Assembly (NCBI GenBank): GCA_947846985.1
Contig: CANTUZ010000006.1
Location: 45,987,707-46,051,706 of the forward strand
Length of the DNA: 64,000 nt
From: Fratercula arctica
Taxonomy: Eukaryota; Chordata; Aves; Charadriiformes; Alcidae
Direction: 5' to 3'
The notes beneath the pieces were generated by a model, which did not search any database, was not told the origin of the DNA, and worked only from the letters and a program-made list of their open reading frames with translations. Position numbers and translations under genes: made by a program. How positions within the stretch are numbered: position 1 is the stretch's first letter; each line of letters opens with the position of its first letter. This document shows, piece after piece, positions 52,401 to 59,464 of the stretch.

Positions 52401-54694
52401 CTCATGAAAGAATAAACTCAAAGAATAATCTCCCCTGTTGTTAAGGTCAGTAAAGAGATGTAGCCTAGGTATTCTTTGAGGTTTTTTTGTTTGGCAACAG
52501 AAACATTGTTGATTTAAAATCCAGGTCATTTAAAATCAAAAGTTCAAAGTGCAATCAGACACTGCACCTGCAAACACAGGATTTTCTGTCAGCATTTTAT
52601 GTTGTTTCAAAGTCTCTGCTTAAAGAAAATTCCTTCCTGTTGTTCCATATCAAAGAGTTAAATAGGAAAGGTTCAGAAATGGTTTGGTGGTGTACATCAA
52701 CAGTTATAGTATGGTGCTTGTGTATCTCCAGGCAAGTTGGGCATAGGCACAGGTTTTGAATTCTGTATGTTCTGCTCACTAATAAACTGCCATACTAGGC
52801 ATAGATAACATCTCCTGCTTAACAGACTTGATACATTGTCATTGGTCCCAGAACCACGTGAATTTATTGCATTGATAATCAATTATACCAGTGTTTTCAG
52901 ATTCTGGTCCATATCTTACATTTTTCATTGATACACTGAAACAAATAAGAGAATACTTCTATTAAATGCAGCATTGTCACTGCATTTATCAACTACTAGT
53001 TGCCTGCTGCTTCCGTGAACTTGCTTGGACAGATGATGGCTACTCAAGATAATGTTTCAGAAGTGGAAAGTTTAAACTCACAGTCCAGATCCAATATATC
53101 TGATCGAGAGTCTCTCCTCTGTGTTAGAATGAAGTTTGTTGCACGCTCCTCCTTGGTATAGCCAGAGCAAGAAAAAGCTAACTTGTTGAATTTTAGCTTG
53201 CGAACAAGATGTTCCTCTGTCCTTTTCAAATACTGCTGGCAAATATACAGACTAGCAAAAGTAGCCCTTTAACCATCTGCCACATACCCATCTCTTAGCC
53301 AAACATTTACACCTTTTTCATGACTTAAATGAAGGTTTCTGTCAAATTTTTCCATGGCATTACCTGGAAACAGCCTGAAATTGAAATATTAAGTAATGAT
53401 GGTCTCAGATCAGAGCTGAATATATTCAAGGAACAAATCACTATAAGAATCTAACAGCATAAGCCCAATCCTGTGCTCTCTGCATAAAAATTTTATGCTT
53501 CCAGGCATGCTTCCACAGTGAACAGTATGGTTGAAGATCACCCTGAAGTTAAGTACTGTTATAGCTGCTAGAGCAGACCACTCGTACTCTTGTTTTACAC
53601 AGTTTTGAGAACTAATACTCTAAAGAGTTTTGAAAGTTGGCTCTGGACTTTGTATATGCCAACCTGATAACCTTGCACTCGACAATTAGAGAGGGCTGAG
53701 GTCTTGCACTTCCTAGAGCACTGACGCTTTGCGTATATATCTGCTGCTTTGCATCTGATTCCTGTACATGCAGATGTCAGACATCAGCATCTTTTCACCT
53801 CCCATACAGGACACACACATTTGGTGCGTCCTTAAACCAAGATACACAAGGATCTGTACTTATGTGTCAGCTTTAACTCAAGAAATTCAAAGTTATTCCA
53901 ACAGTAATAGAATAGCCTTATCCAAATAACTTATTTGAACTTTACTTTCAAACTGCACTTTAAAAAATGTTTTATTAGAATCCTACTCTTCTCCCTCCTG
54001 GAGCCATTTAAGGTTTATGCTGCCCAGGAACTGCAGCCTTGCATTTTTGCAGATGAATGTTCTCACAGCAGCATATAATTAATACTGCTAAGACAACATA
54101 AAAGCATGCAAAAGTCCCAGAACTGGACGTGGTCTGTACTGTTAGATAAGCATCAGGGAGCACGCCCACCTTTTCCATTTACACCAGGAATTGCAAAGTG
54201 ATGTGCAGTCCTTTGGGAATAACAGTCACTCTATAAAGTGTGTGGGAGTGAGGGGGAATGAGAGCTCTCGGGCAGTCCCTGACAAAAACTCACACTGACT
54301 TTAGCAGAGCTAGGATCCTACCCATGGTTAGATACCAAAACCCCAAAGGCTGGAGGGAGATAAGGGGAAGAAGCGTGTAAGAAGCAAAACTTTATGAGAG
54401 GTTGAACAGCTGGAGCCCAGACTTCCCCAGGGAAGGAGGAGGAGGAGGAGAAGAAGGGTATTTCTGTATTAGAGAAGGGCGGCAGAGGCTCCTGCCGAGA
54501 TAAGTACCTTGTAACTGAGCAGAGAGGGACTCTTGATGCTGCTGGTACTTGAGCGCCGTGGCCTCAGCCTTCCTCAGATGGCCCTGCAGCTCGTAGTAGA
54601 GCATCGCCCCGTAGAGGAAGCCGAACACGACAGTCAGGAGCAGGAGGGTCTGGAAAATCCGCTTCTGCTTTCGGGAGCACATCCCGTTGCCCAT
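22325..54694 (-). CDS. GOLIM4: GOLIM4 (Golgi integral membrane protein 4 / GPP130), complete 16-exon coding region
   Basis: Spliced gene: the span includes introns and the exons are listed separately. The joined exons give 2094 nt, 697 residues plus stop, with consistent phase at all 15 junctions. The start at 54694-54692 has G at -3 and G at +4. The tail (residues 1-12, MGNGMCSRKQKR) is basic, the membrane segment is about 13-33, and the protein is type II. A heptad-like, charged coiled-coil stem follows to about 240, then an acidic Glu/Gln/Asp-rich domain ending in nine Glu and a basic tail with final Met. Known for the family: GPP130 is a cis/medial-Golgi protein cycling through endosomes; manganese triggers its oligomerisation and lysosomal degradation, and the lumenal stem carries sorting information. 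Introns run from 345 bp to 15.1 kb. Identity rests on remembered similarity to the mammalian protein, especially exons 1-7 and 13-16, and is very secure. A CpG island covers the promoter. Confidence 0.97.
22371..22396 (-). repeat. Trinucleotide repeat coding the GOLIM4 poly-Glu run
   Basis: TCC/CTC repeat on the plus strand, GAG/GAA on the coding strand, inside exon 16. A mixed-codon interruption (CTCTTC) should limit slippage. Confidence 0.9.
22829..22909 (-). CDS. GOLIM4: GOLIM4 exon 15 (residues 619-645)
   Basis: 81 nt, phase 0 to 0. The acceptor is GCTTTGTAG and the donor GTAAGT. It encodes IQEDLTEEKKRELERNAEE and on to GENDEN. The exon is symmetric. Confidence 0.96.
24955..25023 (-). 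CDS. GOLIM4: GOLIM4 exon 14 (residues 596-618)
   Basis: 69 nt, phase 0 to 0. The acceptor is ATCTTTTTCCAG and the donor GTAAGA. It encodes MAGNPDQQEDNVDEQYQEE and on to GEEE. The exon is symmetric. Confidence 0.96.
25759..25926 (-). CDS. GOLIM4: GOLIM4 exon 13 (residues 540-595)
   Basis: 168 nt, phase 0 to 0. The acceptor is AAATTACAG. The donor GTCAGT after CTAGTG gives the conserved HLV-MAGN junction. It carries MEDVNPADDPNNQGEDEFEE, the best-conserved block of the acidic domain. A second GT a few bases downstream (GTAAAG) would break the frame and was not used. Confidence 0.94.
27131..27243 (-). CDS. GOLIM4: GOLIM4 exon 12 (residues 502-539)
   Basis: 113 nt, phase 1 to 0. The acceptor is ATTTGTCAG and the donor GTGAGT. 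It encodes AYERDNQHQDEGEDDD and on to ENQRPGDS, hydrophilic and acidic. Confidence 0.95.
27736..27815 (-). CDS. GOLIM4: GOLIM4 exon 11 (residues 475-501)
   Basis: 80 nt, phase 2 to 1. The acceptor is TTTTCTCAG and the donor GTAAGG. It encodes SQQAHYDTMDHDIVQGEEEQ and on to EEEG, matching the family pattern AHYD-MD-DIVQG. Confidence 0.95.
29024..29262 (-). CDS. GOLIM4: GOLIM4 exon 10 (residues 396-474, phase 2 end)
   Basis: 239 nt, phase 0 to 2. The acceptor is TTTGACAG. The donor GTTAAA after CTAAG is weak, but it is the only one that joins in frame to the conserved QQAHYD of exon 11. It encodes a Gln/Glu/Leu-rich segment (YEQQLEQQHLAAQ, LHQQRLRGQLLRQQQ), likely alpha-helical. Confidence 0.92.
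30435..30767 (-). CDS. GOLIM4: GOLIM4 exon 9 (residues 285-395)
   Basis: 333 nt, the longest coding exon, phase 0 to 0. The acceptor is GTTTTGCAG and the donor GTACGG. It encodes a very acidic Glu/Gln-rich stretch with the conserved core KKELEEEEMEQAGQPEHLEE and closes with MLGDHLHSE. It is low complexity, predicted extended or disordered in the Golgi lumen. Confidence 0.94.
31595..31762 (-). CDS. GOLIM4: GOLIM4 exon 8 (residues 229-284)
   Basis: 168 nt, phase 0 to 0. The acceptor is GCCTTTAG and the donor GTATAA. It starts SQVEEYKQLKDTLNKMPSF, clearly the conserved end of the coiled coil. The rest, rich in Pro, Glu and Arg, differs from what I remember of the mammalian protein. This is the divergent linker before the acidic domain. 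Confidence 0.92.
31763..34704 (-). other. GOLIM4: GOLIM4 intron 7 (2.9 kb)
   Basis: AT-rich, with A-rich purine sequence near 32310 and T runs near 34190-34215. It sits at the switch from coiled-coil to acidic domain. No additional exon is supported. Confidence 0.75.
34705..34788 (-). CDS. GOLIM4: GOLIM4 exon 7 (residues 201-228)
   Basis: 84 nt, phase 0 to 0. The acceptor is TTTTTGTGTAG and the donor GTCAGA, a non-A +3/+4 donor. It encodes QQHKNLLSQHNQLVVTLED and on to SALAAAQ. It is a symmetric 28-codon cassette, so an in-frame alternative exon is possible. Confidence 0.96.
35401..35483 (-). CDS. GOLIM4: GOLIM4 exon 6 (residues 173-200)
   Basis: 83 nt, phase 1 to 0. The acceptor is TTTTAAACAG and the donor GTAGGC. 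It encodes ESLYNLREENRQLRKAHQ and on to QLQDVK, coiled-coil stem. Confidence 0.96.
36810..36960 (-). CDS. GOLIM4: GOLIM4 exon 5 (residues 123-172)
   Basis: 151 nt, phase 0 to 1. The acceptor is TATTTGCAG and the donor GTATAT after AAGG. It encodes SQHEELKKQHAELEED and on to KEQEISKLK, a strongly heptad-like coiled-coil segment. This is the longest exon of the stem. Confidence 0.96.
37479..37532 (-). CDS. GOLIM4: GOLIM4 exon 4 (residues 105-122)
   Basis: 54 nt, phase 0 to 0. The acceptor is TTTTTTACAG and the donor GTGGGT. It encodes QDSNSRYSALSVQHQMLK in the stem. The exon is symmetric and would skip in frame. Confidence 0.95.
38269..38318 (-). CDS. GOLIM4: GOLIM4 exon 3 (residues 88-104)
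   Basis: 50 nt, phase 1 to phase 0. The acceptor follows TTTTTGTTGTAG and the donor is GTAAGT. It encodes DFLVYKLEAQETLNKGR, part of the lumenal coiled coil. Confidence 0.95.
39351..39425 (-). CDS. GOLIM4: GOLIM4 exon 2 (residues 63-87)
   Basis: 75 nt, phase 1 to phase 1. The acceptor is TTTTCAG and the donor GTAAAA. It encodes VVYEHRSRLEKSLQ and continues to KKAKE, coiled-coil stem. The exon is symmetric, so skipping it would keep the frame. Confidence 0.96.
43360..43382 (+). repeat. Poly-G run (23 G) in GOLIM4 intron 1
   Basis: Uninterrupted G tract next to a GA-rich stretch. Long G runs are rare in vertebrate DNA and can form G-quadruplexes; in the GOLIM4 transcript it reads as poly-C. 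The length is prone to sequencing and assembly error. Confidence 0.9.
47006..47355 (-). mobile_element. CR1 LINE, 3' fragment in GOLIM4 intron 1
   Basis: Starts ATCATAGAATCACAGAATGG, followed by the shared block ending in GGGCAGGGACACCTCCCACC. It ends near TACTGGAAGGCTGCTATAAG. It lies in sense orientation with GOLIM4 and is very similar to the copy at 15037, suggesting a recent subfamily. Confidence 0.92.
47516..47539 (+). repeat. Poly-T run (24 T) in intron 1
   Basis: Homopolymer about 160 bp from the CR1 copy; poly-A in the GOLIM4 transcript. CR1 elements lack poly-A tails, so it is not the tail of that copy. Confidence 0.9.
49453..49468 (+). repeat. ATCT microsatellite
   Basis: Four perfect ATCT units in intron 1, followed by a stretch rich in TATACA-like words. 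Confidence 0.85.
52031..52045 (+). repeat. Poly-T run in intron 1
   Basis: 15 T followed by ATTTA; simple repeat. Confidence 0.85.
54431..54456 (+). repeat. GGA/GAA repeat near the 5' end of intron 1
   Basis: Purine-rich trinucleotide repeat about 50-75 nt inside intron 1 from the exon 1 donor; pyrimidine-rich in the transcript. Confidence 0.8.
54508..54694 (-). CDS. GOLIM4: GOLIM4 coding exon 1 (residues 1-62)
   Basis: Contains the start codon, cytoplasmic tail, the single transmembrane segment (about residues 13-33) and the first part of the coiled coil (LKYQQHQESLSAQLQ). It ends in phase 1 at CAAG before the donor GTACTT. Cys6 and Gly2 near the N-terminus could be lipidated, but the sequence alone does not show it. 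Confidence 0.96.
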
Positions 54695-54733
54695 GTCCCC
54701 GGCGGGGTCCCGGGGGCCCCCGCCCCTCACGGC

Positions 54734-54778
54734 TTAGCGGCGGGCAGCTGGAGGCTGCGGGCGACGAGGCGGCGACAT
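54734..54778 (-). other. Upstream ORF 2 in GOLIM4 5' UTR (14 residues)
   Basis: ATG-started 14-codon ORF (MSPPRRPQPPAARR) ending with TAA 39 nt before the GOLIM4 start codon. It is close enough that reinitiation could matter. Seen directly; a regulatory role is inferred. Confidence 0.4.
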
Positions 54779-54857
54779 CGGAGGCCCCGGGCCCGCGCCG
54801 GGAGGAGGAGGAAAGAGGGAGGGACCGAGGGAGGGACGGAGGTGCCGGCCGAGCGCC

Positions 54858-54974
54858 TCAGCCCCTGGGCACCGCCGCGATGCCCCGCGCGGCTTCTCTG
54901 TCGGTGCGGGCCCTGCGCGCCGGAGCGGAGCCAGCCGGACTCTGGGCGGCGCGGGGCGGGCGCCCCAGCCGCAT
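54858..54974 (-). other. Upstream ORF 1 in GOLIM4 5' UTR (38 residues)
   Basis: ATG-started ORF beginning MRLGRPPRAAQSPAG and ending with TGA well before the main start. It is Arg/Ala/Pro-rich as expected from GC-rich DNA. If transcription starts upstream of 54974 it could lower translation of the main frame. I do not claim a peptide function. Confidence 0.4.
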
Positions 54975-55294
54975 GCTGCGGCTGCGGGGCTGCCCGGTGC
55001 TGCCCGGCCCCCTCCGGGGGCGGCCCCGGGCTGATCGTCCCGGTCCCCGCGGCAGGGGCGGGCAGCGGCGCTGGCGAGCGCGGCCTGCGAGGCGGGGGCG
55101 GCTCCCGGCTCTCCTCAGGCGGCACCTTCCGCCCGGCCCCGCCGCGGGGACCTGCCCGGGCGGTGGCTCCGCTGCCGCCAACCTGAGGGGAACAAAGGCA
55201 ACTTCCCCGGCCTCGCACTTACGTGTCAGCTCGGCTCCGCCGCGGCTCCCCGCCGCGGGATCCTCGAAGGAAGTCCCGCTCCGGGCGCGGCCTC

Positions 55295-55299
55295 ATTGG
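55295..55299 (-). promoter_or_regulatory. CCAAT box (NF-Y type)
   Basis: ATTGG on the plus strand, CCAAT in the direction of GOLIM4, inside the CpG island. With the copy 55 bp upstream it makes a pair typical of TATA-less promoters, placing the start of transcription about 60-100 bp downstream. Confidence 0.5.
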
Positions 55300-55349
55300 G
55301 CCCAACCGCGGGTCTCTCCCCTCCCTTCGGGGCGGCGGCGCCTGAGCGC

Positions 55350-55354
55350 ATTGG
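55350..55354 (-). promoter_or_regulatory. Second CCAAT box
   Basis: Second CCAAT on the GOLIM4 strand, 55 bp upstream of the first and flanked by GC boxes. Confidence 0.5.
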
Positions 55355-57835
55355 GTGCCCGCCGCGTCCGTCCGGCCCGCCGGGCGCTCCCGCTTCCCGC
55401 CGCCCGCCCCCCGCCTCACCCCCGGCCCGGCCCGCTGCGGGGGGCGCCTCGGGGAGGGGGCGGCGGGGCGGCCTCCCGCGGGGGCCGGGACCTGTGTGCC
55501 CGCCCGGTCCCCGTGTGAGGGGACCGGGGGAGGGCTGAGTCTGTGACGCCCTGTGGGACAAGGCGTGTGGCGGGTGTGGCAGCGTGTGGGCCAGGCGACG
55601 GGGCGGGGGGTGACAAGGGCCGGAGGGTACCCAGCCCCTGCATCCGCCTCAGGGCCCACAGGGGCCTGCGGGACGCCCGGCTCCTGGGGGTGAGTGGTCT
55701 CCTGCTGAGAAGGCAAAGTGCCAAAGAGCTTGTTTTTATAACCCAGCGCCTCAATTATTTACGCTTTTCATCAGATTAATTTATTTTTTCCATAGGTCGT
55801 TGGCCAGACTTTGGTTTGAGGTGGCTGGCCGCACCCAACGTCCTGCACCTCACGGCCTGCGCTGCTCTTTGCCTTTTCCCTCTCCAAGAGCCAGGCTCAG
55901 GCTGATGGTGAATCTTAACTCGGGCGCAGAGTATGTCTGTGCTAACGCAGTAAACGCCACTGTCATGGGTAAAGAGGTGAGACAGGTCTTTACAGCATTT
56001 ATCCTTAACCAGCATGATTTCAGAATTAGCCTAACTGGAGTTCTCTCTACAAGTGTATTTTATTACAGAAAAAAAAAAAAAAAACCCACCCAAAACCAAC
56101 CAACCGAGGCTCAAGCTAAACTAGAAGTAATAATAAGCAAAAAAAAATCAAAGACATTCTCCAAAGTTACTTTTTCTAACTGTATCTAACCCGTTGATCA
56201 GTGTTTCTCACAGGCATTATTCTGGCCTTAAAAGAAAAACTACATCAAAGAGGCTTAAAAATTTGTTATTCAAATATTCTACATATACCAGTAATTAATA
56301 GCAGTCAGAACCACAAGCTGGTACGACTTCTGTCTAGATATATTTCAAATATATATTTCTTGTCTTTTAATCTAACGGAGTGCCTTGCTCCCTGTTTGAG
56401 GACCGAAGTGTTCAAAATTATGAATTAGACATCCAGGAACAAATTGTAGTTGCTTTGAAATAGTGATACTTAAAAAAAAAAAATCATATTATTTTCTCTT
56501 GCCTTTAAGAAGCTTCCTGAAGTTCTTGAAGTTACATTTTAAAAGTTTTGATCAAAACTGTAATGTTTCAAATTGACTTACCTTCATGCAGGTTTACAGT
56601 ATCCACAAAGTAGTGGCAGTATGTTTCTTAGTATCACCCAAACTCCAGCTTCCCTTCCCCTCCCAGACTCCTTCAGAAATGTCCTCTGCGTTCTTTATTT
56701 CTAGACCGAGACTTTGAAATCACTGAAGGTGATTTATGCTTCAGTATTGCAGCTATTCAAATTATTTATTTTCTTGGGTTTCCACCTGTTGCTTACATTA
56801 CCCTTCATAAAGCCAATCTACACTTTTAATTTTGATGACTTTGCACTGGAGAACAATCGGCTGACCAGCAACTTCATCTGAATATGGTAGTTGCTTTGGG
56901 TTATCGTTCTAATGAATAGACATCATAAATTTAAGAGGACACTGAATTGATGTCATTACTTAATACCTATTCCAAATACATTTAATTGATTATGTTGTAA
57001 ATATACTTTATCGGCTTGTAGAAATCTGCAATATCATTAACAAGTGCTGAGAAAAAAGCAGTTTGCTTAATCAAATATTACTTATATTCAGTAATAGCTA
57101 GTGATACATCTCCTCTTCAGCTCATGTAAATTGTGATTCTTCATGAGCAAACCAATTAGAGTTAAAATGAGAAATTTATTGGGAGCAAGAGACCATTATG
57201 TGAAGCTGTTAGGCAAATTGGAATTGGAAGTCCCAAAATAGAAAGGTTTGGACCTAAAAGAGACTGTAATATATCAAAAAGCATTAAATTAGTTGCTAGG
57301 AGAGGAATGTTACTTTGACTAATCACTGAATAAGTTACTGATATAATCAGGCAAGATGGGGGATAAGCGCTTTCTGAGCCATGTTGTACCATGGGAAGCA
57401 GGCTCAGAGGCTGCAACAGGGAAATCATAGGCAGGCACTTATACACACCTATTTATCGTCTTTAGCTTAATTTCCTAAGCAAATGATGCATGTGTAATCA
57501 AACGGTCTGTCAGTTTGTGCCTTGTAAGGGCAAGCAGTTGGCCAACTCATTGGCCAATTCCAGACAAATTTAACAGGGTTGTAGAAACGTTGAGTAAAAT
57601 GAAGTTCCTGTAAGTTCTGAGAAATTAGAGGAGCAATATATAAAGTACAACCCTGTAAGTTCCCTAACAGAAGGAAAGACTATATGTGCTCAGGCTCAAC
57701 TGGATAACAGAGAATTTGTTCAGGGGAGAGATGTTAAAAATATCCCATTTCTTTGGGACATGGGTTCTCACCATCAACCACAAGATGTGGGCAGCCAGTC
57801 CTCAGTAAGTTTGGACATCACAAAACTACATGGGG

Positions 57836-57875
57836 TTTTTTTGTTTGTTTGTTTGGTTTTTTTTGTTTTGTTTTC
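57836..57875 (+). repeat. T-rich simple repeat (TTTG/TTTTG units)
   Basis: Imperfect run of T blocks separated by single or double G. Confidence 0.85.
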
Positions 57876-59444
57876 CTCCTCTTAATGTAATTCTCTTGTA
57901 TTTTCTTTCATTTTTTCACTGTCAGTTTTGGTAAGCTTGATTCCAAGATTATTTTGTAGCTAGGGATACCAATTTCTAATAAAAATGATCATTGAACAGC
58001 TTTGAGTTTTTCCAGAATGGTCCAATAAACACAGCAGTTAAATAGATCAGGCAGCAGGTCTTTTTATTATTTTTTTTTAAATCCTACCAATCAATGGAAT
58101 GGGGATCCAAAGTGATGGAAATGTACAGTGAAGGTTGTCCAATACAAGCCACAGCCCATTCATTTGGTTGCCAGAAGCTAAGGAATGTACTGGCAAGGCA
58201 TATGTTATTACCTCTCCAGCTACAAAGTACATTCCAGCTGCAGATGTTTAGGCAAGAATGACCTTTTTGTCCAGTGACTGAAGCTTACTAATGCGTACAA
58301 AGATTGTTTTAACACTCGCTGTCATTTATTAGTGGTCAGGAACCAAAGGAATAAAAAGGTTGGACTTGAAGAGGTGAATGCTCCTGGGGAAAATTGAACT
58401 TATCCTTGCCTGAGGTCATAGTTTGTGACATTAGGGGAAGTCAGGCTTTTTATAGCTGACCTATCAGTTGCCTATGTCTGAGTGTCCAGCTTAAGTAATC
58501 AGTTGAACTGTGTTTGCCGATGTCCTAATTTGAGGTGAGGACAAGGAGGGCTGTGTTTAATATAGAAAGTGCTATGCTACTTAATATTCTGAAAATAAAA
58601 ATCAAACATAAGGTATCCCATACTGGATACGCAAAGTTAACACAGCTTTGACATTTGTTTTCTGGTGCCTCGGTTCTGGCTGTAGAACAGTAGATGATGG
58701 CTGACTTCTACCTCATGGATGCATTTAAAGATATATTTTTCTAAATTAGCATTCATGGGAGGAATGGGGATAAAACACTGTTAAGAAAATTCTGCAGAGC
58801 TACATAGAATAATTTAAACGGCATTCCATACTGAGATGAGAAAGGAGACTACACTCTGACTTTGAATATCTTGCTTCTGGTGCTTCTTGACTTAAACAGT
58901 CTTATCATTTTACTGGCTGCAAAACATTATCCTTTGTAAATAATAAATGCAGGTAAGCAGATGCATTAAAATGTACAATTGTTTTAATAGGACTAGGAAG
59001 TAATGGAGCCATGTATGCCACAGATCTACAAATTCACTATACGTGTGACACGTGTAGGACACACTCGGTATTGGCATACATTACGTCATTGCCATACAGT
59101 CACCACAGATGAACTTCAAGGGGAAATACTCCAGTGTATCCTGCGTTGGAGTTGTAAGTTCCCTGTCAAGGCAGAAAAGCTTCTAAGAAACACTGGAATT
59201 TGATCAGCCTTTTGCTGCAGTCCCCAGAAAAAAAACACTCATACCATTACCTGTTCCATTATTCTTAACATGACAGCTACCATGAAAACTGACAGTAAAC
59301 ACTTTAGACAAATATTAGGATCCCAAATCATTTAAATACCATGTTAAATCATGAATTGACTTTAAACAATGGTCAGATGATCCACCTTATAAGAAACTTG
59401 GAACTGGAACCCCCTGTGCTCCTGAGGGCTGGTATTACACCAGG

Positions 59445-59464
59445 AAAAAAAAAAAAAAAAAAAA
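59445..59464 (+). repeat. Poly-A run (20 A)
   Basis: Simple homopolymer in the DNA upstream of GOLIM4. Confidence 0.9.

Larger units (their letters stand above)
39426..54507 (-). other. GOLIM4: GOLIM4 intron 1 (15.1 kb)
   Basis: Largest intron. It holds one CR1 copy, the poly-G, poly-T and ATCT runs, and a GGA repeat at its start. A pair of 17-bp near-matching words (GCCAAAACYCTACAAGC) sits 183 bp apart at 40468 and 40651. I see no further exon. Long first introns often carry enhancers, but none can be named from sequence. Confidence 0.8.
54690..55640 (-). promoter_or_regulatory. GOLIM4: CpG island covering GOLIM4 promoter and 5' UTR
   Basis: About 950 bp of very GC-rich, CpG-dense sequence with many GGGCGG/CCGCCC boxes, in sharp contrast to the AT-rich DNA on both sides. 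No TATA box is obvious. The position just upstream of the start codon and the two inverted CCAAT boxes suggest a broad housekeeping-type promoter with initiation near 55.2 kb. CpG-island promoters often fire in both directions, so a divergent plus-strand transcript is possible but not shown. Confidence 0.85.

Noticed and set aside
54695..54730. In-frame 12-residue N-terminal extension of GOLIM4 starting at 54730
   Set aside because: The codon is GTG, not ATG. The ATG at 54694 has a good Kozak context and matches the known family N-terminus.
55183..55222. A GTAAGT donor and a strong CCCTCAG acceptor facing each other on the GOLIM4 strand in the 5' UTR
   Set aside because: The implied intron is only 40 nt, below what vertebrate spliceosomes handle. 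Either site alone could still pair elsewhere, but there is no evidence.
54533..55518. Open frames of more than 200 codons on the plus strand, and one of 163 codons on the minus strand, across the CpG island
   Set aside because: They overlap in several frames at once, are Arg/Pro/Gly/Ala-rich and lack motifs: the usual result of few stop codons in GC-rich DNA.
57162..57446. 94-codon minus-strand frame rich in Leu/Ile/Ser
   Set aside because: No signal peptide, domain or splice context. A hydrophobic bias arises easily from the T-rich strand of this DNA.
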